From contig CALDPK010000009.1 of the NCBI GenBank assembly GCA_937911855.1, forward strand, positions 1 to 11,388: a DNA stretch of 11,388 nucleotides, read 5' to 3'. Numbering within the stretch: position 1 is the stretch's first letter; every line of letters begins with the position of its first letter. The notes under the pieces were generated by a model. The model was not told the origin of the DNA, searched no databases, and saw only the letters and a program-made list of their open reading frames with translations. Shown piece after piece: positions 1 to 5,598 of this stretch. The stretch is from an uncultured Trueperaceae bacterium (GTDB lineage: Bacteria; Deinococcota; Deinococci; Deinococcales; Trueperaceae). A program made the position numbers and the translations under genes.

Positions 1-501
1 CACCGTGCAATCGCCGTGGACGCAAAATCGCCAGCCTTCGCCAGTGGCGCCCGACACCGCGAGGCGCAACGCGGCCAGCAGCGGCACGTCCGGCCGATAG
101 ATGTACCAACCATCCTTCAGGACCGCATCCGGCGGCGGCTCCATTCCCGCGCCCGACCCCTTGATCCTGGCCTCGATCAGGTCGAGCCCTTCTTCCGCAA
201 CCGCGAGGTCATCCACACCTGCGGCGTCGATGCCGCGGTGCCGTGCGACTGCAGCGGTATCGAAGCTGGCGGAGTGGAACTGCAGCCCGAGACTTGCCGC
301 GGCCTGGCGGACGAAGTCGACTTCTTCCTCTGCCTCGGATCTCAGGCCATGATCGACAGTAGCCACTTCTGCAGGCCAGCCCAGGTCGTGAACCAGGCGG
401 AGCAGCGCCATCGAGTCTGCTCCGCCTGATACCGCAAGCAGGAGCTTGCCACCCGGGGTGGCAAGCTCCTGCAGCTTCTTGGCTATGTCTGGAATCGGCA
501 T
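1..501 (-). CDS. tilS: tRNA(Ile)-lysidine synthase-like PP-loop ATPase, N-terminal part (3' end off the window)
   Basis: TilS uses ATP and lysine to convert C34 of the AUA-reading tRNA-Ile to lysidine, so that the tRNA reads AUA and not AUG. The frame is open from an ATG at 501 to the window edge, giving 167 residues. An in-frame stop at 508-510 fixes ATG 501 as the start; no clear Shine-Dalgarno precedes it. The PP-loop SGGADSMALL is at residues 25-34 and the family motif VDHGLR at 49-54, followed by a typical LGL-x-F strand near residue 71. Beyond about residue 90 the sequence no longer looks like TilS. The expected ARxxRY helix and the GHHxxDxxET motif, normally near residues 115-135, are not seen; an H-G-D at 162-164 is only a weak candidate. 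I checked for a frameshift and saw no better match in another frame. It lies 79 bp after the second lipoprotein gene and may be co-transcribed with it. The PP-loop family is confident; TilS is likely but not certain. Confidence 0.72.
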   Translation of the reverse strand, partial: MPIPDIAKKLQELATPGGKLLLAVSGGADSMALLRLVHDLGWPAEVATVDHGLRSEAEEEVDFVRQAAASLGLQFHSASFDTAAVARHRGIDAAGVDDLAVAEEGLDLIEARIKGSGAGMEPPPDAVLKDGWYIYRPDVPLLAALRLAVSGATGEGWRFCVHGDCTV

Positions 502-580
502 GTGCGTTCAGTGTAATGCCGACCGCTATAGAGGTGACCGTAAGCGGAACAGCATTGGCTGGCTTCCGGCGGATACCGGT

Positions 581-1285
581 TCAGTACATTCCACCCCGTA
601 CGGGTATCACTTCGACCTCGCTCCGATTGCCAGCGCCGTCGACGGCTGACAGCAGATACACGTACATTCCCTCGGGCAACTGGGAAGCTTCCACCGTGTA
701 GTTGAACAGCCCACCGGCAGTGCTGTGGACGATTTCGCCATTCAGTTCGAGGTGCACCTCAAGCCGCCCTGAAGCAGCACCCTGGTCAGTCGCCTGAGCG
801 GAGATCTCAACGCGCCTGTGATCAACTCCATCGACGTCCGTGTACGGGATTACGGGGTATGCAAGGTTGGTGATCTCCGGATGGATGCTGTCCACTCGCA
901 ACGCTGCCGTGTAGCTGGCAGTGCGGCCGCTGCGGTTCGTCGCTTCCACCTCGAGGCTGGCACCAGTGCCGGTGAACGGTGCACTCGGGATGAACCGAGT
1001 CCTGTGGAACCCGTAGCCAGCGAGATCATGCCAGCTTCCGCCATCGACCCGGTAACGGGCAGTTTCAACTTCTTCGCGATCGACGATTCGCAATTCGAAT
1101 ACAGGTGAACTGCCGACCAGTGCTCCGGAAGTAATCCGCACAGGCGAACCTTCTGTCACCAGGTACAGCTGAATCTCAGGTTGTGGGCCCGCCTGGCTGC
1201 CAGAATCGGTGGAACAGGCAGCGAGCAACACGAGCAGTGCGGCCAGCAGGCCGCCGAACTGGATGGTCTTGAGTTTCTGGTTCAA
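581..1285 (-). CDS. predicted lipoprotein with two Ig-like beta-sandwich regions, function unknown
   Basis: A 234-residue protein of unknown function. It has a lipoprotein signal: K4 and K6, a hydrophobic stretch at about 10-23, and a lipobox L-A-A-C with the lipidated cysteine at C24. The mature protein should be anchored on the outer face of a membrane. The rest is beta-rich. Residues about 38-131 include Y-R-V-D-G-G-S-W, a pattern common in bacterial Ig-like or fibronectin-like repeats. Residues about 135-230 end in A-V-D-G-A-G-N-R-S, typical of the last strands of such domains. The start is TTG at 1285, chosen because a GGAG lies 9 bases upstream and no in-frame ATG precedes the signal peptide. 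Only one base separates it from the stop of the upstream lipoprotein gene, so the two are almost certainly translated from one mRNA. The Ig-like assignment is an inference from sequence pattern alone. Confidence 0.8.
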   Translation of the reverse strand: MNQKLKTIQFGGLLAALLVLLAACSTDSGSQAGPQPEIQLYLVTEGSPVRITSGALVGSSPVFELRIVDREEVETARYRVDGGSWHDLAGYGFHRTRFIPSAPFTGTGASLEVEATNRSGRTASYTAALRVDSIHPEITNLAYPVIPYTDVDGVDHRRVEISAQATDQGAASGRLEVHLELNGEIVHSTAGGLFNYTVEASQLPEGMYVYLLSAVDGAGNRSEVEVIPVRGGMY

Positions 1286-1286
1286 C

Positions 1287-1832
1287 TTACTCGTCTCCTA
1301 CCGGGTAGGTGACGGTGACGGACTCGGTCCACTGGAACGCACTTCCACCCCGATGTGCATAGAAGGTGACTTCTGCTCGGGCCCGGTTCAGACCGGAATC
1401 CAGAAGCACGATCGCGGTTGGTCCGTCCAGGAACACGAACGGAACAGGTTCGGAATTCGTGGCCTGAGGCGTCCGTGTTCCGAGAGAGCAGTTCTGTACT
1501 TCACTGTCGGCGCAGACGTAGCCGGCGGGAACCGGGATAGCCAGATGATGGTTGAACAGTTCGCTGCCGATGCCCAGGAACTCGCTGCCAGCCTCGTCGT
1601 ACACCTGGATCTCGTAACCGGTGACAGTCGCTTCCGCGGCGCCAGGAGGGTTGCGGAAGGTGACATTGTTCGAAATGATCTCGATCTCGCCTGAGGTGCT
1701 GACCTCAAAACCGATCTGCGTAGGGTTGAGACTCGCACTCAGCTGCGTGCCGGCACCCCCGAACAATCCGCAGGCAGTCAGGACCGCGGGCAGACATAGC
1801 AGGCTGAGCAAAAGCGAAGCTCTTCTGAACAT
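1287..1832 (-). CDS. predicted lipoprotein of unknown function
   Basis: A 181-residue protein I do not recognise. It begins MFRRASLLLS, has a hydrophobic core at about 6-20 and a lipobox L-T-A-C with the lipidated cysteine at C21, so it should be an exported, membrane-anchored lipoprotein. The mature part is beta-rich and has two further cysteines, C107 and C115, that could form a disulfide outside the cytoplasm. I chose ATG 1832 over an in-frame ATG at 1868 because GGAGG lies just upstream of it (1837-1841) and because the signal peptide then begins in the normal way with two arginines. It is the first gene of a minus-strand run with the next lipoprotein (one base downstream) and probably the tilS-like gene. 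Its promoter must lie in the intergenic region shared with deoB, next to a conspicuous palindrome. The two lipoproteins may work together, but nothing in the sequence says on what. Confidence 0.8.
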   Translation of the reverse strand: MFRRASLLLSLLCLPAVLTACGLFGGAGTQLSASLNPTQIGFEVSTSGEIEIISNNVTFRNPPGAAEATVTGYEIQVYDEAGSEFLGIGSELFNHHLAIPVPAGYVCADSEVQNCSLGTRTPQATNSEPVPFVFLDGPTAIVLLDSGLNRARAEVTFYAHRGGSAFQWTESVTVTYPVGDE

Positions 1833-1836
1833 GATT

Positions 1837-1841
1837 CCTCC
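1837..1841 (-). promoter_or_regulatory. Shine-Dalgarno deciding the start of the first lipoprotein gene
   Basis: GGAGG on the minus strand, four bases before ATG 1832. The spacing is short, but the same arrangement (GGAGG, then five bases) precedes infA in this window. It supports the shorter 181-residue product with a clean signal peptide over the 193-residue frame starting at 1868. Confidence 0.7.
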
Positions 1842-1867
1842 AAGACGGGTATCACCCAGTTCCAGCA

Positions 1868-1873
1868 ATGATA
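1868..1873 (-). promoter_or_regulatory. possible -10 box of the lipoprotein operon
   Basis: TATCAT on the minus strand, about 35 bases before the first lipoprotein start, matches the -10 consensus at five of six positions. No good -35 lies at 16-18 bp: TTGGCA (1895-1900) is present, but with a 21-bp spacer. The assignment is tentative. If right, transcription would start near 1861, giving a short leader that contains the Shine-Dalgarno. Confidence 0.25.
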
Positions 1874-1899
1874 CGTTGCAGGCCGTTGACGGCGTGCCA

Positions 1900-1925
1900 A
1901 GGAATCCACATCGATGTAGATTCCT
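1900..1925. promoter_or_regulatory. near-perfect 26-bp palindrome, candidate operator between the lipoprotein operon and deoB
   Basis: Arms A-GGAATC and GATTCC-T flank the core ACATCGATGT. Twelve of the 13 symmetric base pairs match; the only mismatch is 1907 against 1918. There is no loop, so it is poorly suited to be a terminator hairpin, and it follows no gene on either strand. A dimeric DNA-binding regulator is the simplest explanation. Its centre lies about 72 bp before the deoB start and about 50 bp before the inferred lipoprotein transcription start, so it could serve either gene or both. I cannot name the regulator. Confidence 0.5.
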
Positions 1926-1972
1926 GGAGGTTTTTACGGTCAGTCCGACAGGTGCTGATCAGGCCGGCAAAC

Positions 1973-1978
1973 TATAAT
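1973..1978 (+). promoter_or_regulatory. deoB -10 box, leaderless arrangement
   Basis: A perfect TATAAT whose last base is five bases before the deoB ATG. RNA polymerase normally initiates about 5-8 bases after the -10 box, so the transcript should start at or within a few bases of the start codon. There is no Shine-Dalgarno before the ATG. No convincing -35 is visible: AGGTGC stands at the 17-bp position. This is the leaderless layout known to be common in Deinococcus. Confidence 0.65.
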
Positions 1979-1983
1979 GCCCC

Positions 1984-3156
1984 ATGCCAACAGTAACGAT
2001 CATCGTCCTTGACTCAGTCGGTGTGGGTGCCCTACCTGACGCGGACCGCTTCGGTGACGCGGGCTCGCACACGCTTGATCACACGCTTGAAGCGACCAGG
2101 GTACAGCTGCCTGAACTCGCGCGGCTGGGCCTGGGCAACATCGCTGGAGTCTCATCCATCGAACCAGCTGAGGAGCCGCTTGCGAGCTATGGCCGTATGG
2201 AGGAAAGGTCACCGGGCAAGGACACCACGACGGGCCACTGGGAGTTCATGGGCATCGTCCTCGAGCATCCGTTCCGGACTTTCGAGAAGTTCCCGCTTGA
2301 GGTGATGGAAGCGTTCGACGCCATCACGGGGCGGGGTCACCTGGGCAATTACCCGGCGTCCGGCACGGACATCATCCGTGACCTGGGCGAAGAACACCTG
2401 AAGACCGGCATGCCGATCATCTATACGAGTGCCGACAGTGTCTTCCAGATCGCCACCCACACTGAAGTCGTGCCGCTTGAGCAGCTGTACGAATGGTGTG
2501 AGGCAGCCAGGAACATCCTTACGGGTGAGCATTCGGTCGCCCGGGTCATTGCCAGGCCGTTCAGCGGCGAACCGGGGAACTTCAGCCGCCTGGGTGCCGA
2601 CCGCAAGGACTATTCTGTGGCACCGCCAGCCACCACCGTGCTGGACGTGCTGAAAGCGGCAGGCCGCGAGGTTCTGGGCATCGGCAAGATTCCCGACATC
2701 TACAACCACCGCGGTTTCACGAAGAAGGTTCCGTCGAACGACAATATGGACGGTGTCACGCGCACGGTGCAGGCGATGGAAGCACGCACCGACGGGCTCG
2801 TGTTCGCGAATCTGGTCGAGTTCGATTCGCTTTATGGGCACAGGCGCGACGCAGAAGGCTACGCGCAGGCGCTGAAGGACTTCGACCGGCGGCTGCCGGA
2901 GATCCTGGGAGCAGTCGGTGAGGACGACACGCTGATCATCGTTAGCGACCATGGCAACGATCCCACCTGGCCTGGCACTGATCACACCCGGGAATACGGC
3001 ATGCTGCTGGCGTACCGGCCCGGGCAGGAAGGCAGCAACCTGGGGACGCGGCGAAGCTTCGCGGACGTGGGAGCTACCGTTGCAGAGCTGCTGGATGTGG
3101 ACTGGGACGGGAACGGCGAGAGCTTCGCGCGCACACTCAAGAAGCAGCCACGTTGA
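1984..3156 (+). CDS. deoB: phosphopentomutase
   Basis: DeoB interconverts ribose-1-phosphate or deoxyribose-1-phosphate with the 5-phosphates, feeding nucleoside-derived sugars into central metabolism. It belongs to the alkaline phosphatase superfamily and uses two Mn ions. At 390 residues the length is normal. The family motifs are all present: V-L-D-S-V-G-V-G at 8-15 with metal ligand D10; G-K-D-T-T-T-G-H-W-E at 78-87, where T81 aligns with the phosphorylated threonine; D281 and H286 in E-F-D-S-L-Y-G-H-R-R-D; D322 and H323 in S-D-H-G-N-D; and H334 in T-D-H-T-R-E. The cap domain occupies roughly 95-220. The start is ATG 1984; the TATAAT box ends five bases before it, so the mRNA is probably leaderless. 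The gene stands alone on the plus strand, divergent from the lipoproteins and convergent with rplQ, with no other deo genes in view. Confidence 0.97.
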   Translation: MPTVTIIVLDSVGVGALPDADRFGDAGSHTLDHTLEATRVQLPELARLGLGNIAGVSSIEPAEEPLASYGRMEERSPGKDTTTGHWEFMGIVLEHPFRTFEKFPLEVMEAFDAITGRGHLGNYPASGTDIIRDLGEEHLKTGMPIIYTSADSVFQIATHTEVVPLEQLYEWCEAARNILTGEHSVARVIARPFSGEPGNFSRLGADRKDYSVAPPATTVLDVLKAAGREVLGIGKIPDIYNHRGFTKKVPSNDNMDGVTRTVQAMEARTDGLVFANLVEFDSLYGHRRDAEGYAQALKDFDRRLPEILGAVGEDDTLIIVSDHGNDPTWPGTDHTREYGMLLAYRPGQEGSNLGTRRSFADVGATVAELLDVDWDGNGESFARTLKKQPR

Positions 3157-3175
3157 GCGCCTGAGGTCAAAACGA

Positions 3176-3207
3176 AGAAGGGCCGCCACTTTAGTGGCGG
3201 CCCTTCT
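3176..3207. terminator. bidirectional intrinsic terminator between deoB and rplQ
   Basis: A perfect 14-bp stem (arms 3176-3189 and 3194-3207, with core GGGCCGCCAC) closes on a four-base loop TTTA. On the minus strand it is followed by TTCGTTTT, a reasonable U-rich tail for ending the alpha operon after rplQ. On the plus strand the tail is only TCAAAGG, so it is a weaker stop for deoB. It sits between two convergent genes, 20 bp after the deoB stop and 27 bp after the rplQ stop. Confidence 0.88.
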
Positions 3208-3233
3208 CAAAGGTCAGTCAGTCAGTTGACGAC

Positions 3234-3602
3234 TCAGTCGTCGAGCTCGAAGGTGACCAGTTCAATGAGTGCTTCCTGCGCACCGTCACCACGACGGCTG
3301 TTCATCTTCAGGATGCGGGTGTAACCGCCCGGACGGCTGCTGAAGGCAGGTCCGATCTCGTCGATGAGCTTGCGGGCGATGTCATTGTCCTGGATCTCGC
3401 GGCCGATCATGCGGCGAGCGTGCAGGTCTCCACCGCGCGCGGTGCTGATGAGTTTCTCTGCGTAGGGCTGAAGGTTCTTGGCCTTGGCGAGAGTGGTCTT
3501 GATGCGGCCGTGGCGGAACAGTGCAGTGGCCTGGGCCCTTGCAAGTGCGATCCGGTGGCTGCTGTTGCGGTTAAGTTTGCGACCGCTTGAGAGGTGGCGC
3601 AC
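3234..3602 (-). CDS. rplQ: 50S ribosomal protein L17
   Basis: L17 is a large-subunit protein that binds 23S rRNA near the exit-tunnel side. The 122-residue product shows the conserved start M-R-H-L-S-S-G-R-K-L-N-R, then H-R-I-A-L-A-R-A-Q-A-T-A-L-F and the C-terminal A-L-I-E-L-V. The arginine- and lysine-rich N-terminus is typical. The start is GTG at 3602, supported by AAGGAG seven bases upstream. That Shine-Dalgarno is formed by the last codons of rpoA (AAG GAG TAA), and only four bases separate the genes, so translation is probably coupled to rpoA. It is the last gene of the alpha operon, the usual place for rplQ, and is followed by the strong terminator hairpin. The stop codon lies inside a small GACGAC/GTCGTC inverted repeat. 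Confidence 0.97.
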   Translation of the reverse strand: MRHLSSGRKLNRNSSHRIALARAQATALFRHGRIKTTLAKAKNLQPYAEKLISTARGGDLHARRMIGREIQDNDIARKLIDEIGPAFSSRPGGYTRILKMNSRRGDGAQEALIELVTFELDD

Positions 3603-3606
3603 GTGG

Positions 3607-4545
3607 TTACTCCTTCAGCTGGAGGCCTGCGGCTTCCAGCCTTTCCTTGATTTCTTCCAGCGACTTCTCGCCCACGCCGCCGACCTTCTTGAGGTCGCGT
3701 TCGGACAGGGCCAGCAGTGCATCGACGGAATCGATGCCTTCTTCCTGCAGCGAGTGCAGGACACGGCTGGACAGCGAGAGGCTCTCCAGGCTCATCTGCA
3801 CGCCCTGATTCTGCGCGGGTTCCTCAGCTGCACGCTGCGGCATCACGATCATCGGGGCTGCTTCATCCATGTCGACAGTGCCTTCGTCGCCGAAGACGCT
3901 GAGCTGATGCTTCAGGATCTCAACGGCATGGTCCAGGGCAGCTGCCGGCTCGATGCTGCCGTCAGTCCACACGCGCAGGACCAGGCGGTCCAGGTCGGTG
4001 TTCTGACCGACGCGGGTGTCTTCGATGTGATACGCCACGCGGCGCACGGGCGTGAACACTGCGTCGACAGGGATGCTGTTGATGCGGTCCTTGGTGCCGT
4101 GTACGTCAGCGGGCACGTAACCGACGCCCGGTTCGACCCGGACTTCCATGACCAGTTTGCCTTCGCCGTTGAGCGTGGCGATGTGCAGGTCAGGGTTGAT
4201 GACTTCTGCGCCCATGGGGACGTCGAAGTCACCGGCGGTGACCTTGCCGGCCTTCTCGGCGCGCAGGGTCAGGGTGACGGCCTCGTTGTCGTGAATCTTC
4301 ACGACGAGGTCCTTCAGGTTGAGGATGATCTGCATGACATCCTCGCTCACACCGTCGATCGTGCTGAACTCGTGCAGCACGTCCTCGATGTAAACGCTGG
4401 TCACGGCAGTGCCCGGGATGCTGGACAGCAGGATGCGCCGCAGCGGGTTGCCCAGGGTTACGCCATAACCGCGGACGAGCGGTTCCACGATGAATTCACC
4501 GTAGGCGCCGTCCACTTTGGCTTTGAACTCAGAAACGATAGACAC
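3607..4545 (-). CDS. rpoA: DNA-directed RNA polymerase subunit alpha
   Basis: Alpha dimerises to nucleate RNA polymerase assembly and contacts promoter UP elements and activators through its C-terminal domain. At 312 residues it is full length. The N-terminal domain, about 1-225, has G-Y-G-V-T-L-G-N-P-L-R-R at 26-37, L-L-S-S-I-P-G-T-A-V-T-S at 39-50 and V-H-G-T-K-D-R-I-N-S at 148-157. A flexible acidic linker spans about 225-250. The helix-hairpin-helix C-terminal domain spans about 252-312 and includes G-V-G-E-K-S-L-E-E-I-K. E. coli R265 is kept as R261, while N268 and C269 are H264 and S265, a signature I recall from Thermus alpha. The start is GTG 4545, with AGGGGGA seven bases upstream. 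It lies 15 bp after rpsD and 4 bp before rplQ. Confidence 0.98.
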   Translation of the reverse strand: MSIVSEFKAKVDGAYGEFIVEPLVRGYGVTLGNPLRRILLSSIPGTAVTSVYIEDVLHEFSTIDGVSEDVMQIILNLKDLVVKIHDNEAVTLTLRAEKAGKVTAGDFDVPMGAEVINPDLHIATLNGEGKLVMEVRVEPGVGYVPADVHGTKDRINSIPVDAVFTPVRRVAYHIEDTRVGQNTDLDRLVLRVWTDGSIEPAAALDHAVEILKHQLSVFGDEGTVDMDEAAPMIVMPQRAAEEPAQNQGVQMSLESLSLSSRVLHSLQEEGIDSVDALLALSERDLKKVGGVGEKSLEEIKERLEAAGLQLKE

Positions 4546-4560
4546 TAAATGGTCCCCCTA

Positions 4561-5178
4561 TCAGCGCGAGTAGTACTCGATGACTTGCAGTTCGTTGACG
4601 GGAACCACGATGTCTTCGCGGTTCGGCAAGTGCTTGAAAACGCCGGAGAGCTTCTCAGCGTCGAACTCGAGCCACGGGAGGGTCTTGCCGCGCTTGCGCG
4701 CTTCAAGGTTGTCCTGGATGTGCTGGTTCTTGCGTGAGCGCGGAGCGACACTGACTTCGTCACCGGGCTTCAGGCGGTAGCTGGGAATGTCGACGCGCTT
4801 GCCGTTGACCATGATGTGTCCATGGGCGACGAACTGGCGTGACTGCCGGCGGGTATTGCCGAGACCGAGACGGTAGACGACATTGTCCAGGCGGCTTTCC
4901 AGAAGCTGGAGGAACACCGTTCCGGTTGAACCTTCACGGCGGTTGGCTTCCTCGAACAGGTTGCTGAACTGCTTCTCGCTCATGTTGTAGAAGAAACGCA
5001 GCTTCTGCTTCTCACGGAGACGTACGCCGTAGTCACTGATCTTCCGGCGGCGACGCTGACCGTGCTGGCCGGGAGGGTAGGGACGGCGCTCCATGTACTT
5101 CTGTACTTTGGGGGATTCCGTGAGGTTGACACCTTCACGGCGGCTGATTTTTACTGCTGGTCCTCTGTATTGACCCAT
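4561..5178 (-). CDS. rpsD: 30S ribosomal protein S4, Cys-free form
   Basis: S4 binds 16S rRNA early in 30S assembly and in several bacteria also represses its own operon. The 205-residue product starts M-G-Q-Y-R-G-P and has the conserved E-R-R-P-Y-P-P-G-Q-H-G at 30-40, S-D-Y-G-V-R-L-R-E-K-Q-K-L at 48-60, L-L-E-S-R-L-D-N-V-V-Y-R-L at 92-104 and an S4 RNA-binding fold at about 95-155 (H-G-H-I-M-V-N-G). The N-terminal segment 8-30 has no cysteine, whereas Thermus S4 holds a zinc there; this is the zinc-independent form. ATG 5178 is preceded by AAGGAGT at a good spacing. A terminator-like hairpin sits between it and rpsK. It is the third gene of the alpha operon, in the usual place between rpsK and rpoA. 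Confidence 0.97.
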   Translation of the reverse strand: MGQYRGPAVKISRREGVNLTESPKVQKYMERRPYPPGQHGQRRRRKISDYGVRLREKQKLRFFYNMSEKQFSNLFEEANRREGSTGTVFLQLLESRLDNVVYRLGLGNTRRQSRQFVAHGHIMVNGKRVDIPSYRLKPGDEVSVAPRSRKNQHIQDNLEARKRGKTLPWLEFDAEKLSGVFKHLPNREDIVVPVNELQVIEYYSR

Positions 5179-5190
5179 TGAATACTCCTT

Positions 5191-5215
5191 AAAAACTCAG
5201 GCGAGGTGCCTGAAT
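5191..5215 (-). promoter_or_regulatory. terminator-like hairpin in the rpsK-rpsD gap, possible attenuator
   Basis: On the minus strand an 8-bp stem (ATTCAGGC with GCCTGAGT, one T-G wobble, loop ACCTC) is followed at once by a T run (5191-5194, plus one T in the stem). It overlaps the last base of the rpsK stop codon and ends just before the rpsD Shine-Dalgarno. The geometry is that of a weak intrinsic terminator, but rpsD, rpoA and rplQ lie downstream. Partial termination or a regulated structure is therefore more likely than a true operon end. Confidence 0.45.
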
Positions 5216-5598
5216 TACATCCGCTTCCGCTTGCGGGGACGGCAACCGTTGTGGGGCGTCGGGGTGTCATCAACGATGCTGCGCACGTTGACTCCCGTGG
5301 CCTGGATGGACCTGATGGCCTGTTCGCGGCCGGATCCGGTTCCACGGATGACGATGTCCAGCTGGCTGAGACCCATGTTCTGGGCCTTGCGGGTTGCGTC
5401 TGCCGCTGCGAGCTGCGCTGCGTACGGAGTGCCCTTCTTCGAGCCCTTGTATCCAATGCTGCCTGCCGAGGACCACACGATGGTGCCGCCGTCCATGTCG
5501 GTGATGGTCACGATCGTGTTGTTGTAACTGGCGTGGATGAATGCCTTGCCTTCTATCAGGCTGCGCTTCACCCTTCTCTTCGTTCTGGGGTTAGCCAC
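5215..5598 (-). CDS. rpsK: 30S ribosomal protein S11
   Basis: S11 lies on the 30S platform and contacts 16S rRNA near the E site and mRNA exit. The 127-residue protein has the universal segments H-A-S-Y-N-N-T-I-V-T-I-T-D near residue 22, A-A-Q-L-A-A-A-D-A-T-R-K-A, G-T-G-S-G-R-E-Q-A-I-R and the C-terminal D-D-T-P-T-P-H-N-G-C-R-P-R-K-R-K-R. The start is GTG 5598, with CAGGAGT upstream. That Shine-Dalgarno lies at the 3' end of a structured 91-bp gap after rpsM, unusual in an operon where most genes touch. It is followed by a hairpin and then rpsD. Confidence 0.98.
   Translation of the reverse strand: MANPRTKRRVKRSLIEGKAFIHASYNNTIVTITDMDGGTIVWSSAGSIGYKGSKKGTPYAAQLAAADATRKAQNMGLSQLDIVIRGTGSGREQAIRSIQATGVNVRSIVDDTPTPHNGCRPRKRKRM

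Noticed and set aside
1..235. Frameshift in the tilS-like gene as the cause of its odd middle
   Set aside because: I read one alternative frame around the point of divergence; it soon hits a stop and shows no TilS motif. The main frame stays open for 167 codons with normal composition.
16..429. A 137-codon plus-strand frame at the left edge
   Set aside because: It is opposite the tilS-like frame, which has a PP-loop and VDHGLR motif. The plus-strand product has no recognisable feature.
1924..1936. T run after the 1900-1925 palindrome as a plus-strand terminator
   Set aside because: The palindrome has no loop, six bases separate it from the T run, and there is no plus-strand gene upstream to terminate.
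1954..1961. CTGATCAG palindrome between the 26-bp palindrome and the deoB -10 box
   Set aside because: It is only eight bases long, a length expected by chance, with no supporting second copy nearby.
2068..2090. Two tandem copies of CACACGCTTGA with a 12-bp period
   Set aside because: It lies in frame inside deoB (H-T-L-D, H-T-L-E) in a region that aligns with other DeoB proteins at normal length. Two copies are too few to call a repeat element.
2209..3210. A 333-codon minus-strand frame opposite deoB
   Set aside because: It is antisense to deoB, whose catalytic motifs are all intact, and crosses the terminator hairpin. It is a codon-bias shadow.
3213..3227. Short GTCA-type tandem repeat before the rplQ stop
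   Set aside because: It has only about three units and no further structure. It is not distinguishable from chance beside the terminator.
3478..4548. A 356-codon plus-strand open frame across rplQ and rpoA
   Set aside because: It is antisense to two unmistakable conserved genes. Long antisense frames are expected in GC-rich coding DNA, and its product shows no family motif.
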